Part shown: piece by piece, positions 6,960-14,528 of the stretch
Position numbering within the stretch: the first letter of the stretch is position 1
How the letters are laid out: each line of letters begins with the position of its first letter
Assembly: GCA_964398055.1 (NCBI GenBank)
Contig: CAYNLK010000068.1
Location: 1 to 32,312, forward strand
Reading direction: 5' to 3'
DNA: 32,312 nt
Origin: CAYNLK01 sp964398055
GTDB lineage: Bacteria; Chloroflexota; Anaerolineae; 4572-78; J111
Made by a program: the position numbers and the translations under genes
The notes under the pieces: generated by a model
What the model saw: only the letters and a program-made list of their open reading frames with translations
Told to the model about the DNA's origin: nothing
Database searches by the model: none

Positions 6960-9068
6960 ATGAAACGTCTTCGGATCGATTTGCGTAGTTTACAGGCCCA
7001 GTTGATTTTAAGCTTTATCGGCCTCGTCCTGCTGACGGCGGTTGCAGTTGGTTTACCGGCCATCTGGTTGATCCGCAGCCAGTTGGAGCGTCAGGCCTGG
7101 ACCCAGGTGGAGCAGGGCAGCCGGGCGGCGCAGGCGTTGTACACCGCCCAACAAAACGAAACAATCAATCTGGCTAGGCTGACCGCCCAACGGCCCACCC
7201 TGCGCCAACTCTTGGGGCAGGGGAAAAAAGAGCCTCTGTTAACTTATCTGGACACGCTCCAACTTGGCGCCGGACTCGACCTGCTCCTTATTTGCGACTT
7301 GAACCGGCGCCAGGTGGCCCAGGTTGGTGAACCATTCCCCAGCGACTTGTGTCCGGCTGAGGCGGCAAGCTGGTTTCAGGTTGTGGACCGGGCAGGGGCG
7401 CCGCAGGTGTGGCTGTTAGCCGCCCAATCCATTGACGGTGACACAACCGCCTGGCCGGAACAGGTTATGGTTGGTCTCAAGCTGGATCATGAGTTCACCG
7501 CCCAAATGCATGCCCAAACCGGTTTGGACCACACCCTGCTGGTGAATGGTCAGGCCGTGGCGACCAGCCTGGGTGAGAATCTGGCCGGCGTTCAAATAGA
7601 GCAGCTCATCACGGTGGATGAGCACGGCCAACGTACGTTCACTCTGAATGGCCGGCCCTATTATGCCCGCCAATTTACCTTGCTCCCTGCTCCTCCGGCA
7701 GCAGCCGCCGAAGAAATAAAGCTAAAAGCTGAGGTGGCGCTGGCTGTAGCCGAGCTGACCGCTTCACAGACCAATTTGGCCTGGCTGCTGGTCGGCGGGA
7801 TCGTGGGGATAGCCGCGGTTGGTTCGACTCTGGGCGCCTTGTTGGCCCGCGAGATCAACCGGCCACTGGCTCGCTTAACGGAAGCGGCTACCGCCCTCAG
7901 CCAGGGTAACCTTGACTCGTCGCTGGCCCTTCAGTCCAAAGTCCGGGAGATCACCCTCGTATCCCAAGCCCTAGAGCAAGCCCGGCTGGACCTGTTGCAC
8001 ACCCTGGCCGAATTGCAGCAAGAAAAAGCCTGGACCGATCACCTGCTGGAAGCCATCGTGGAAGGGATTATGATCCTGGATCAGCAGAACCGTATCACCT
8101 TCTTCAGTCGCGGGGCCGAACGCATTACCGGCTGGTCCAGAGATGAGGTACTCGGTCGCGGTTGCGATGAGGTATTTAAGCTGGTTGAAACAGACCAACC
8201 ATTCAGCCAGCTCATTCCGCCGCTCGACCGGCGGCACAAGCTTACGGTAGAAATGGCCGACGGGCGCCAGGCTATTCTGGCTGTAACCGGGGCCCGGCTG
8301 CTGCCACCGGAATGGGGCAATACCAGCATGGCCATAGTCTTTCGCGATGTGAGCGAAGAGGAGGCAGTCCATCGGCTGATGGGTCACTTCCTGGCCAACG
8401 TTGCCCACGAATTCCGCACGCCTCTTTCGGCCGCGGTGGCCTCGATTGAGCTGCTGCTGGACCAGGCCCCTGATCTCAGCCAGGCCGAGCTCCAGGAGTT
8501 GTTGACCTCGCTTCACCTCGGTTTGCTCGGTTTGCAAGCCCTGGTTGACAATCTACTGGAGAGCGCCAGCATCGAGGCCGGGCGTTTCCGGGTGAGTCCA
8601 CGGCCGGCTCAATTGAGCCAGATCATTGCCGAGGCTATTCGCACCATGCAGCCCTTGCTGGACAAGCACAGCCAGCAATTGGTGGTAGAGTTGCCGGCGG
8701 CGATGCCGGTGGTCCGGGCCGATCCCCGCCGAACCGGGCAGGTGGTGGTCAACTTATTATCCAACGCCAGCCGCTATGGTCCCGACGACGCCGAAATTAT
8801 GCTGAGAGCAACGGTTGATGAAGGTTGGGTGCGGGTAACTGTGGCCGACCAGGGACCGGGCGTGCCGCCGGCCTTTCGCAACGACATCTTTCGCCGCTTT
8901 GTCTATCCTACGGCCGACAACGATAAAGCCAAATATGGGGCCGGCCTGGGGCTGTCGGTGGTTAAGGCTGTGGTTGAGGCGCACGGCGGCCAGGTGGGGA
9001 TTGAAGACCGGCCGGGTGGTGGTTCGGTTTTTTGGTTCACTTTACCGGTGGAGGCTGAGGAAGAATGA
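6960..9068 (+). CDS. PhoR-like membrane sensor histidine kinase
   Basis: A 702-residue sensor kinase. A transmembrane helix near residues 13-38 and a second near 272-295 (LLVGGIVGIAAVGSTLGALL) enclose an extracytoplasmic domain of about 230 residues. HAMP, PAS (from about 355, EAIVEGIMILD), HisKA with phospho-acceptor His483 in NVAHEFRTPL, and a HATPase domain (NLLSNASRYG, GPGVP, GAGLGL) follow. I prefer the ATG at 6960. A TTG at 6942 in frame is possible, and neither has a strong ribosome site. The stop overlaps the response regulator start by four bases. A PhoR-like role is inferred from the partner regulator, the Pho-box-like repeats and the downstream pst genes. Confidence 0.93.
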   Translation: MKRLRIDLRSLQAQLILSFIGLVLLTAVAVGLPAIWLIRSQLERQAWTQVEQGSRAAQALYTAQQNETINLARLTAQRPTLRQLLGQGKKEPLLTYLDTLQLGAGLDLLLICDLNRRQVAQVGEPFPSDLCPAEAASWFQVVDRAGAPQVWLLAAQSIDGDTTAWPEQVMVGLKLDHEFTAQMHAQTGLDHTLLVNGQAVATSLGENLAGVQIEQLITVDEHGQRTFTLNGRPYYARQFTLLPAPPAAAAEEIKLKAEVALAVAELTASQTNLAWLLVGGIVGIAAVGSTLGALLAREINRPLARLTEAATALSQGNLDSSLALQSKVREITLVSQALEQARLDLLHTLAELQQEKAWTDHLLEAIVEGIMILDQQNRITFFSRGAERITGWSRDEVLGRGCDEVFKLVETDQPFSQLIPPLDRRHKLTVEMADGRQAILAVTGARLLPPEWGNTSMAIVFRDVSEEEAVHRLMGHFLANVAHEFRTPLSAAVASIELLLDQAPDLSQAELQELLTSLHLGLLGLQALVDNLLESASIEAGRFRVSPRPAQLSQIIAEAIRTMQPLLDKHSQQLVVELPAAMPVVRADPRRTGQVVVNLLSNASRYGPDDAEIMLRATVDEGWVRVTVADQGPGVPPAFRNDIFRRFVYPTADNDKAKYGAGLGLSVVKAVVEAHGGQVGIEDRPGGGSVFWFTLPVEAEEE

Positions 9069-9787
9069 AAGCCCTGGTGGTGGACGATGATCGGGTTCTG
9101 CTCGACGTGCTAACTTTTACCTTGCGCCGCGAAGGGTTTCAAGTAGTGCGGGCGTCTGACGGCGAAATGGCTCTGGCCGTATGGGCTGCGGAACAGCCGG
9201 AGCTAATTGTGCTGGATGTCAACCTGCCTAAGCTGGATGGCTTTACCGTTTGCCAGCGCATCCGGGAACAGGCCAACACCCCTATCATCCTGCTGACAGT
9301 GCGGGACGAAGAGGACGACATTGTGCATGGGCTGGAACTGGGCGCCGACGACTACATTGCCAAGCCCTTTAGCCCGCGCCAACTCATTGCCCGGGCCCAG
9401 GCCGTGCTGCGTCGAGCCGGCAAAATTGCGGCTCCGGCCATCCGGCAAATTGGCCCGTTACGGCTTGACCCCGACCGGCGTGAGCTGCAACTTAGCCAGG
9501 GTGAGCCTATCTTACTGACCCCCCTGGAGAACCGGCTGCTTGACTACCTGATGCTCAACGTTGGTCACGTGCTCACCGCCGAGAGCATCATCCAGCACGT
9601 TTGGGGCGCTGAAGGCGGCGACCGGGATATGTTGCGCCAACTGGTCCATCGTTTGCGTAGCAAAATCAGCCAGGCGACTACGGCTGAGGATGCCGCCGCA
9701 ACCGGTGAAACCGGACTACCCCGCATCGAAACAATACCCGGCCTCGGGTATGGCCTGGTGGCCGAGTCTGCGCCTACCACAGACTGA
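9065..9787 (+). CDS. OmpR/PhoB-family response regulator
   Basis: A 240-residue two-domain regulator. The receiver domain has the acidic pair in VVDDDR, phospho-acceptor Asp51 (VLDVNLPKLDG) and Lys100 (DDYIAKPF). The C-terminal winged helix (about 125-232) has the usual LTPLENRLLDYL and DMLRQLVHRLRSKI blocks and ends in the GLGYGL wing. The ATGA overlap with the kinase gene indicates translational coupling. The most likely first target is the set of three 11-bp direct repeats 26 bases after its own stop. PhoB-like identity rests on domain type and context, not on a specific residue. Confidence 0.94.
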   Translation: MKALVVDDDRVLLDVLTFTLRREGFQVVRASDGEMALAVWAAEQPELIVLDVNLPKLDGFTVCQRIREQANTPIILLTVRDEEDDIVHGLELGADDYIAKPFSPRQLIARAQAVLRRAGKIAAPAIRQIGPLRLDPDRRELQLSQGEPILLTPLENRLLDYLMLNVGHVLTAESIIQHVWGAEGGDRDMLRQLVHRLRSKISQATTAEDAAATGETGLPRIETIPGLGYGLVAESAPTTD

Positions 9788-9812
9788 ATCATATTCCCCT
9801 TATTTTCTCGAT

Positions 9813-9870
9813 TTTGTCACAGCTTTGTCACAACTTCGTCACAGCCGCTGTGATATAGCCTCTTTATACT
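9813..9870 (+). promoter_or_regulatory. Promoter with three 11-bp Pho-box-like repeats
   Basis: Three consecutive 11-base units, TTTGTCACAGC (9813-9823), TTTGTCACAAC (9824-9834) and TTCGTCACAGC (9835-9845), precede a -10-like TATACT at 9865-9870. The last repeat ends about where a -35 element would lie. PhoB/PhoP-type regulators bind direct repeats of 11-bp period and often replace the -35, so activation by the adjacent response regulator is likely. The transcription unit begins with the MshEN-Usp gene at 9901. Confidence 0.7.
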
Positions 9871-9900
9871 GTAAATACAATGATCCAAGGGGAGGTACCG

Positions 9901-10917
9901 ATGACGGTATTGAATCTTCACGCCGCGCAACACCTAACCCTCGACGACCTGATCTTGAACCGCAAGGTGGCGCAGCGGCTTCCAGCCAGCCTGGCTTTTC
10001 GCTACCATGCCATCCCGGTGGGTAAAGCCAACGGCAGCATCACCGTGGCTATGGCCGACCCGGATGATGAAGCCGCGTGCGAGGCCATTGCCACAGCGTT
10101 GCAGGCAGAACTGTACGTGGTGCAAGGCGATCAAGCTACTATCGATCAAAAGCTGGCCGAATTGTGGCCGGAGCAGGTTAAGCACAAGGTACGCCTGTTG
10201 GTTTACCACCACGCCAGCCCGATTGCCGAGGAAGTAGAGAATTATGGACGGTACCTGAGCGACTTGTTGAACGGACAATTCATTGAGTCGGGTCGAAGCG
10301 GCGGCCAGGAGACAACTTTTGATGAATTGGTTGAGCAAGCGACCCAGGATTGTGATCTGGTTATCTTTGGTGAGCCGTGCCAGTCCCTTTTTGGACGATT
10401 GTTGACCGGCTCGATGGGCGGTAAAGCCGTAGAACGTTTGCCGGCTTCGGTGCTAATTGCTCGTTGCCCGCGCTGGCCTTTGCAACGATTACTGCTGGTC
10501 ACTCGCGGTCAGGGTATGGACAATGTGGCGGTTGATTGGGTAATTCGACTGGCCCAGGCCAGCGGCGCGGCAGTGACGGTGTTGGCGGTGCAGCCACCCC
10601 TCTCCGGCGCCGATAGCCAGGCCCTGGCCGGCGGCGGCCTGAGCGACTGGCTGGTCACCGACACGCCGTTGGGGCAACAACTACGCCGAATTGCCCAACA
10701 ATTGGTTACCTGGGAAATTGAAGGCAAACTACGCTTCCGCCAGGGTTTGCCGGAATGGCAGATCAAGGCTGAGGTGACCGAAGGTGAGCCGGATCTGATT
10801 GTGCTGGCGGCCGATCCGGATGATTGGTGGCTACGCCGCATTTTGGGCCGGTTAGTCGGTCCCCTGCTGGATTGGGTTGACCGGCCAGTTCTTATTGCTA
10901 AACCAACAATGTTTTAA
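9901..10917 (+). CDS. MshEN/GspE-N domain fused to two universal stress protein domains
   Basis: A 338-residue soluble protein. Residues about 15-93 match the N-terminal domain of type II secretion/pilus ATPases (PF05157, GspE_N or MshEN), with an IPVGKANGSITVAMADPDDEAA block; MshEN domains of that family can bind c-di-GMP. Two Usp-like alpha/beta domains follow, at about 100-195 (containing GRLLTGSMGGKAVE, reminiscent of the Usp ATP loop) and about 198-338 (starting LLLVTRGQGMD). The start at 9901 is chosen for AGGGGAGG five bases upstream; an earlier ATG at 9880 overlaps that site. It lies behind Pho-box-like repeats and just before a small Os1348-like gene. Signal-sensing stress protein is an inference. 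Confidence 0.85.
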   Translation: MTVLNLHAAQHLTLDDLILNRKVAQRLPASLAFRYHAIPVGKANGSITVAMADPDDEAACEAIATALQAELYVVQGDQATIDQKLAELWPEQVKHKVRLLVYHHASPIAEEVENYGRYLSDLLNGQFIESGRSGGQETTFDELVEQATQDCDLVIFGEPCQSLFGRLLTGSMGGKAVERLPASVLIARCPRWPLQRLLLVTRGQGMDNVAVDWVIRLAQASGAAVTVLAVQPPLSGADSQALAGGGLSDWLVTDTPLGQQLRRIAQQLVTWEIEGKLRFRQGLPEWQIKAEVTEGEPDLIVLAADPDDWWLRRILGRLVGPLLDWVDRPVLIAKPTMF

Positions 10918-10968
10918 GAATCAGGAGGACAACGCCGTACCGGTGGAGATACCAAAGGAGGTATAACA

Positions 10969-11373
10969 ATGGCGCATCTTCACGTAATCGCAGATCCAAC
11001 TCTAAACCTTAGTAAATCAGCTGACGAGATCATAGTCTCGATCTCAAATATCAAAATTCCGTTCAAAGCCGCAGTAGCCCTAATCTTCAACAAGCATATT
11101 CAGGAGACCATCGAATTAGAAACGCCGGTGATAGCCACTCCGGCCGAAAGAGAGGAGTTGCGGAGAGTCCTGAACCAGGCCGCCGCAGACAGCGACTTCA
11201 TCACCCAGTTGACTTTTCAGGGCGCCAAGGCGCTCCAGGAATATGATCTTTCGCTGGAGGAAAAGGCGGCTATCCTGAACGGAGATGTTGGCTGGATCGA
11301 AGCCCAGGTCGGTAAGCTGAACGACCGGCTGAAGACCTGGCTGTGGTGCCGTCTCCAGCAAGAAATCTGGTAG
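10969..11373 (+). CDS. Small Os1348/NHLP-clan-like protein
   Basis: A 134-residue protein without signal peptide or membrane segment. The block FQGAKALQEYDLSLEEKAAI, followed by WIEAQVG, resembles the Os1348/LigA-like small proteins of the nitrile-hydratase-leader-peptide clan. That recognition is tentative. The N-terminal 60 residues are beta-rich and unfamiliar. A strong ribosome site, AAAGGAGG, precedes the ATG. It follows the MshEN-Usp gene by 51 bases and is probably co-transcribed with it. No RiPP-modifying enzyme is nearby, so a peptide-precursor role is not supported here. Confidence 0.8.
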   Translation: MAHLHVIADPTLNLSKSADEIIVSISNIKIPFKAAVALIFNKHIQETIELETPVIATPAEREELRRVLNQAAADSDFITQLTFQGAKALQEYDLSLEEKAAILNGDVGWIEAQVGKLNDRLKTWLWCRLQQEIW

Positions 11374-11400
11374 CTGAAGAACACAACTGTACAAAATCAA

Positions 11401-11560
11401 CTGTCGCCTAATCGACTCCACCAGTCCCAAAGGTGTGACATAGGTGTTCGAGCGGGGGAACCACTATTCCGGGGTGTATCTTGCCTGGGCAAGAAGGGGA
11501 CCTTTCCACCCTAACCCGTCAGCTAACCTCGTCGGCATCGGAAAGGACAGCTCTGCCGGA
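11401..11560 (+). promoter_or_regulatory. c-di-AMP riboswitch (ydaO-yuaA type)
   Basis: The segment carries the conserved ydaO-yuaA signature: GCGGGGGAACC (11452-11462), GGGGTGTATC (11471-11480), GGACCTTTCC (11498-11507) and AACCCGTCAGCTAACCTCGT (11513-11532), in the right order and spacing. CTGTC at 11401-11405 can pair with GACAG at 11546-11550 as the closing stem. Bases 11545-11559 can instead pair with 11571-11584, which would break the following terminator. This is the layout of an OFF switch: ligand binding stabilises the closing stem and allows termination before pstS. Known members bind c-di-AMP and control osmolyte, ion and wall genes. Confidence 0.93.
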
Positions 11561-11563
11561 AAT

Positions 11564-11595
11564 AAAAAGACCGCAGAACTGTCTGTGGTCTTTTT
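11564..11595 (+). terminator. Riboswitch-controlled intrinsic terminator
   Basis: Arms 11564-11577 and 11582-11595 form 14 pairs (one G-U) around the loop ACTG, and the 3' arm ends in five T residues. The 5' arm and loop overlap a segment that can pair with 11545-11559, so the terminator and the antiterminator are mutually exclusive. It ends about 40 bases before the pstS start. Confidence 0.92.
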
Positions 11596-11635
11596 GTCTA
11601 CCCAAAAATCTTAGTGAAGGAAGGTAACTTAAACT

Positions 11636-12601
11636 ATGAAAGCACACAATATCCTGCTCGTTTTCTCCCTGGCGTTCATCCTGTTGCTGACAGCTACCGG
11701 CTGCGGCCAATCCGCCAGCAGCGCGGCCGGTGACGGCCCGGCCGGCACAATTACCATCTCCGGCGCCTGGGCGCTTTACCCGTTGGTAGTGCGTTGGGGT
11801 GAAGAGTATCAGGCGCTCTATCCCGGGGTAAAGTTCGATATCTCCGCCGGCGGCGCCGGCAAAGGGATGGCCGATGCGCTGTCGAATGCGGTCGATATCG
11901 GCATGGTATCGCGTGAAATCCACCCGGTGGAAGTCGAAAAAGGCGCCTTTGGGGTGCCGGTGGCCAAAGATGCCGTGTTTGCCACGGTTAGTGAAAAAAA
12001 TCCGGTTTTAACTGAGTTGTTGCAGCGGGGCGTGCCCCGGCAAACCTTCATCGACATTTTCATCACCGGGCAAGTGACCACCTGGGGCCAGGTGATCGGC
12101 CAACCCCAAGAAACCAGCCCCATCCACGTGTTTACCCGTTCCGATGCCGCCGGCGCGCCGGCCACCTGGGCCGAGTACCTGGGCGGCCAGCAGGAAGATC
12201 TGCGGGGCGTTGGCGTCTACGGCGACCCTGGCCTGTTGGGAGCCGTGATCAAGGATTCGCTGGGCATTGGCTTCAATAACCTGAACTACGTTTTTGATAT
12301 GGAAACGGAACAGTTCGTCCCCGGCATTCGGATCATCCCCATCGACGTGAATGAGAACGGCCAGGCCGACCCCGAAGAGGTGTATACGACCAAAGTCGAA
12401 GCGGTTGCAGGGGTGGGCAACGGCTATTACCCGTCGCCGCCGGCCCGGGACCTCTATTTGGTCACAGCGGGCCAGCCGACCGGTCTGACCAAAGATTTTA
12501 TCAGTTGGGTTCTAACCGAGGGACAAAAATATGTTGATGAAGCGGGTTACGTAGAGTTACCTCAGGCCAAGTTAGATGCGGCCCTGGCCACGCTTGAGTA
12601 A
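11636..12601 (+). CDS. pstS: PstS-like phosphate-type substrate-binding lipoprotein
   Basis: A 321-residue periplasmic-binding-protein-type receptor. A signal segment with a lipobox ends at Cys23 (LTATGC), so it is probably lipid-anchored outside the membrane. ITISGAWALYPLVVRWGEEY and the SAGGAGKGMADAL and VDIGMVSRE blocks follow the PstS order. The family's usual ligand motif R-x-x-SGT is altered here to TRSDAAGAPATW, so the ligand may be phosphate or another oxyanion. GGAAGG precedes the ATG. It is the first gene of the pstSCAB-like unit behind the c-di-AMP riboswitch. The assignment as the receptor of this transporter is firm; the ligand is less certain. Confidence 0.88.
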   Translation: MKAHNILLVFSLAFILLLTATGCGQSASSAAGDGPAGTITISGAWALYPLVVRWGEEYQALYPGVKFDISAGGAGKGMADALSNAVDIGMVSREIHPVEVEKGAFGVPVAKDAVFATVSEKNPVLTELLQRGVPRQTFIDIFITGQVTTWGQVIGQPQETSPIHVFTRSDAAGAPATWAEYLGGQQEDLRGVGVYGDPGLLGAVIKDSLGIGFNNLNYVFDMETEQFVPGIRIIPIDVNENGQADPEEVYTTKVEAVAGVGNGYYPSPPARDLYLVTAGQPTGLTKDFISWVLTEGQKYVDEAGYVELPQAKLDAALATLE

Positions 12602-12668
12602 CCTGGAAGAAGTCAGGCGGATGTGTGTCCGTCCCAACAAAAACTATTCTAAATAGGGGGAAAAAGAA

Positions 12669-13655
12669 ATGGAAGAAATTCTAGTTCCGCTGCCGCGATC
12701 TAAACAACAGCGCGAGTGGCGAGGGATCGTCCTCGGGCTGAGTCGCCGGCAGCAAGACCGTCTGATTGCCAGATTGACCGGTTTGTTGGCGATCAGCGCG
12801 GTGTTGTTAGTGCCGCTCATTGCTGTGGCGCTCTATCTGCGTACTCGCCCGATTCTGCTGGCCAAGCCGCTAACAGAGTTGCTGTTCTCTACCAGTTGGC
12901 GACCCCTGGCGGGGGAGTTTGGCTTTTTGCCGTTCATTCTGGGCACGCTGTGGGTCACCATTGGGGCTATGCTGTTGGCCGTGCCCCTGTCGCTGCTGAC
13001 CGCTTTTTACCTGGCCGAGTATGCCTCTGACCGCGTTCGCGCTCTGACCAAACCACTGATCGACCTGCTGGCCGGGATTCCTTCCGTAATTTACGGCATC
13101 TGGGGTATCCTCATCATCGTTCCGGTAATAGAAGAGTACGTTTCCCCCAGCTTGAACCGCTGGCTGGGCTTCATCCCGTTATTCCGCAGCGATAACCCCA
13201 CTGGCTATGGGGTTTTGGCCGGTAGTGTTGTGCTGGCCGTGATGGTCTTCCCGGTAATTATTGCCGTAACCGATGAGGTGCTGCGGGCTGTGCCGCAAGG
13301 TCTGCGCGAGGCTTCTTTGGCCCTGGGCGCGACTCGCTGGCAAACCATTAAACATGTGGTTTTGCGACACGCTTTAGTCGGCGTGATTGCGGCGATGGTG
13401 TTGGGCTTTTCGCGGGCCTTTGGTGAAACCATGGCTGTGATGATGGTGGTGGGCAACGTGGCCCAGGTCCCTAAATCTATTTTTGACGCCGCCTATCCCT
13501 TACCGGCGCTCATTGCCAATAACTACGGCGAAATGATGTCGATACCCTTGTACGATGCCGCCTTGTTGGGGGCTGCGCTGATCTTATTGTTAGTGGTGCT
13601 CATCTTCAACATCGGCTCACGGCTGTTGCTGATGCGGCTGGTGCGCCACAATTAG
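12669..13655 (+). CDS. pstC: Phosphate-type ABC transporter permease PstC
   Basis: A 328-residue inner-membrane permease. A cytoplasmic N-terminal tail of about 35 residues precedes about six membrane segments. The segment LLAGIPSVIYGIWGI and the EAA loop EASLALGATRWQTI, followed by SRAFGETMAVMMVVGN, are typical of PstC. It pairs with PstA to form the channel. GGGGGA lies upstream of the ATG. It follows pstS by 67 bases and precedes pstA by 11 bases. The operon lacks phoU, which often accompanies pst genes. Confidence 0.95.
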   Translation: MEEILVPLPRSKQQREWRGIVLGLSRRQQDRLIARLTGLLAISAVLLVPLIAVALYLRTRPILLAKPLTELLFSTSWRPLAGEFGFLPFILGTLWVTIGAMLLAVPLSLLTAFYLAEYASDRVRALTKPLIDLLAGIPSVIYGIWGILIIVPVIEEYVSPSLNRWLGFIPLFRSDNPTGYGVLAGSVVLAVMVFPVIIAVTDEVLRAVPQGLREASLALGATRWQTIKHVVLRHALVGVIAAMVLGFSRAFGETMAVMMVVGNVAQVPKSIFDAAYPLPALIANNYGEMMSIPLYDAALLGAALILLLVVLIFNIGSRLLLMRLVRHN

Positions 13656-13666
13656 GAGAAGCTCAG

Positions 13667-14515
13667 ATGAACAGATACAAGCTTGAAGAAAAGATTTTTA
13701 AAATCCTGATGATTGGCTCAACGACCATCGTCTTGGGCAGTTTGGTGCTGATTATGGGCGCGATTATCTGGCGCGGTTTGCCGGCGTTAAGCCTGGAAAT
13801 GCTGACCCAGACGCCTAAAGGCGGTTATTACCTGGGCAAAGAAGGCGGCATCCTCAACGCCATTGTCGGGTCACTGTACCTGGCTGGAGGTGCGACCCTG
13901 CTGGCGTTGCTGCTCAGCCTGCCGATTGCCATCTACCTGCACATGTACGCCACCCGTTCCCGCTATGCCGAGCTGGTCCGCCTGAGTCTGGATGTGTTAT
14001 GGGGCGTACCCAGCATCGTTTATGGCGCCTTTGGTTTTACCATTATGATCTGGTTGGGTATGCGCGCCTCGCTGCTGGGCGGGATCATCGCCCTGGCTTT
14101 GTTGGAACTGCCCATCATGGTCCGGGGGATGGACGAGGCGATTGCCCTGATGCCGCGGGCGCTCAGGGAAGCCTCCTATGCCCTGGGCGCGACCCGCTTT
14201 GAAACCGCGCTCAAAGTGATCGTGCGCCAAACCTTGCCGGGCTTGTTGACGGCTGTGCTGCTGGCTTTTGGCCGGGGTATCGGCGACGCCGCCTCAGTTC
14301 TGTTTACCGCCGGCTACACCGACCGGCTGCCGGACTCGCTCTTTAGCCCGGCTGCCTCCCTGCCGTTGGCCGTCTTCTTCCAGTTGGGCACGCCCTTTCC
14401 GGCGGTGCAGGAGCGGGCTTATGCCTCGGCGCTGGTTTTGACCGCCATGGTATTGATCATCAGTTTGGTCACGCGGCGGCTATCTAAAGGTCTAACCAAA
14501 AATATCATCCAATAA
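13667..14515 (+). CDS. pstA: Phosphate-type ABC transporter permease PstA
   Basis: A 282-residue membrane permease with about six transmembrane segments. LDVLWGVPSIVYGAFGF and the EAA loop EASYALGATRFETALKVI match PstA, as does the GRGIGDAASVLFTAGYTD block. TAGGAG precedes the ATG. It sits between pstC and pstB in one tight operon and should form the heterodimeric channel with PstC. Confidence 0.95.
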   Translation: MNRYKLEEKIFKILMIGSTTIVLGSLVLIMGAIIWRGLPALSLEMLTQTPKGGYYLGKEGGILNAIVGSLYLAGGATLLALLLSLPIAIYLHMYATRSRYAELVRLSLDVLWGVPSIVYGAFGFTIMIWLGMRASLLGGIIALALLELPIMVRGMDEAIALMPRALREASYALGATRFETALKVIVRQTLPGLLTAVLLAFGRGIGDAASVLFTAGYTDRLPDSLFSPAASLPLAVFFQLGTPFPAVQERAYASALVLTAMVLIISLVTRRLSKGLTKNIIQ

Positions 14516-14528
14516 CAGGGGGTGAAAG

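Noticed and set aside
7971..8537. Minus-strand open frame of 188 codons
   Set aside because: It lies wholly inside the histidine kinase gene, whose domains are clear. It has no family features.
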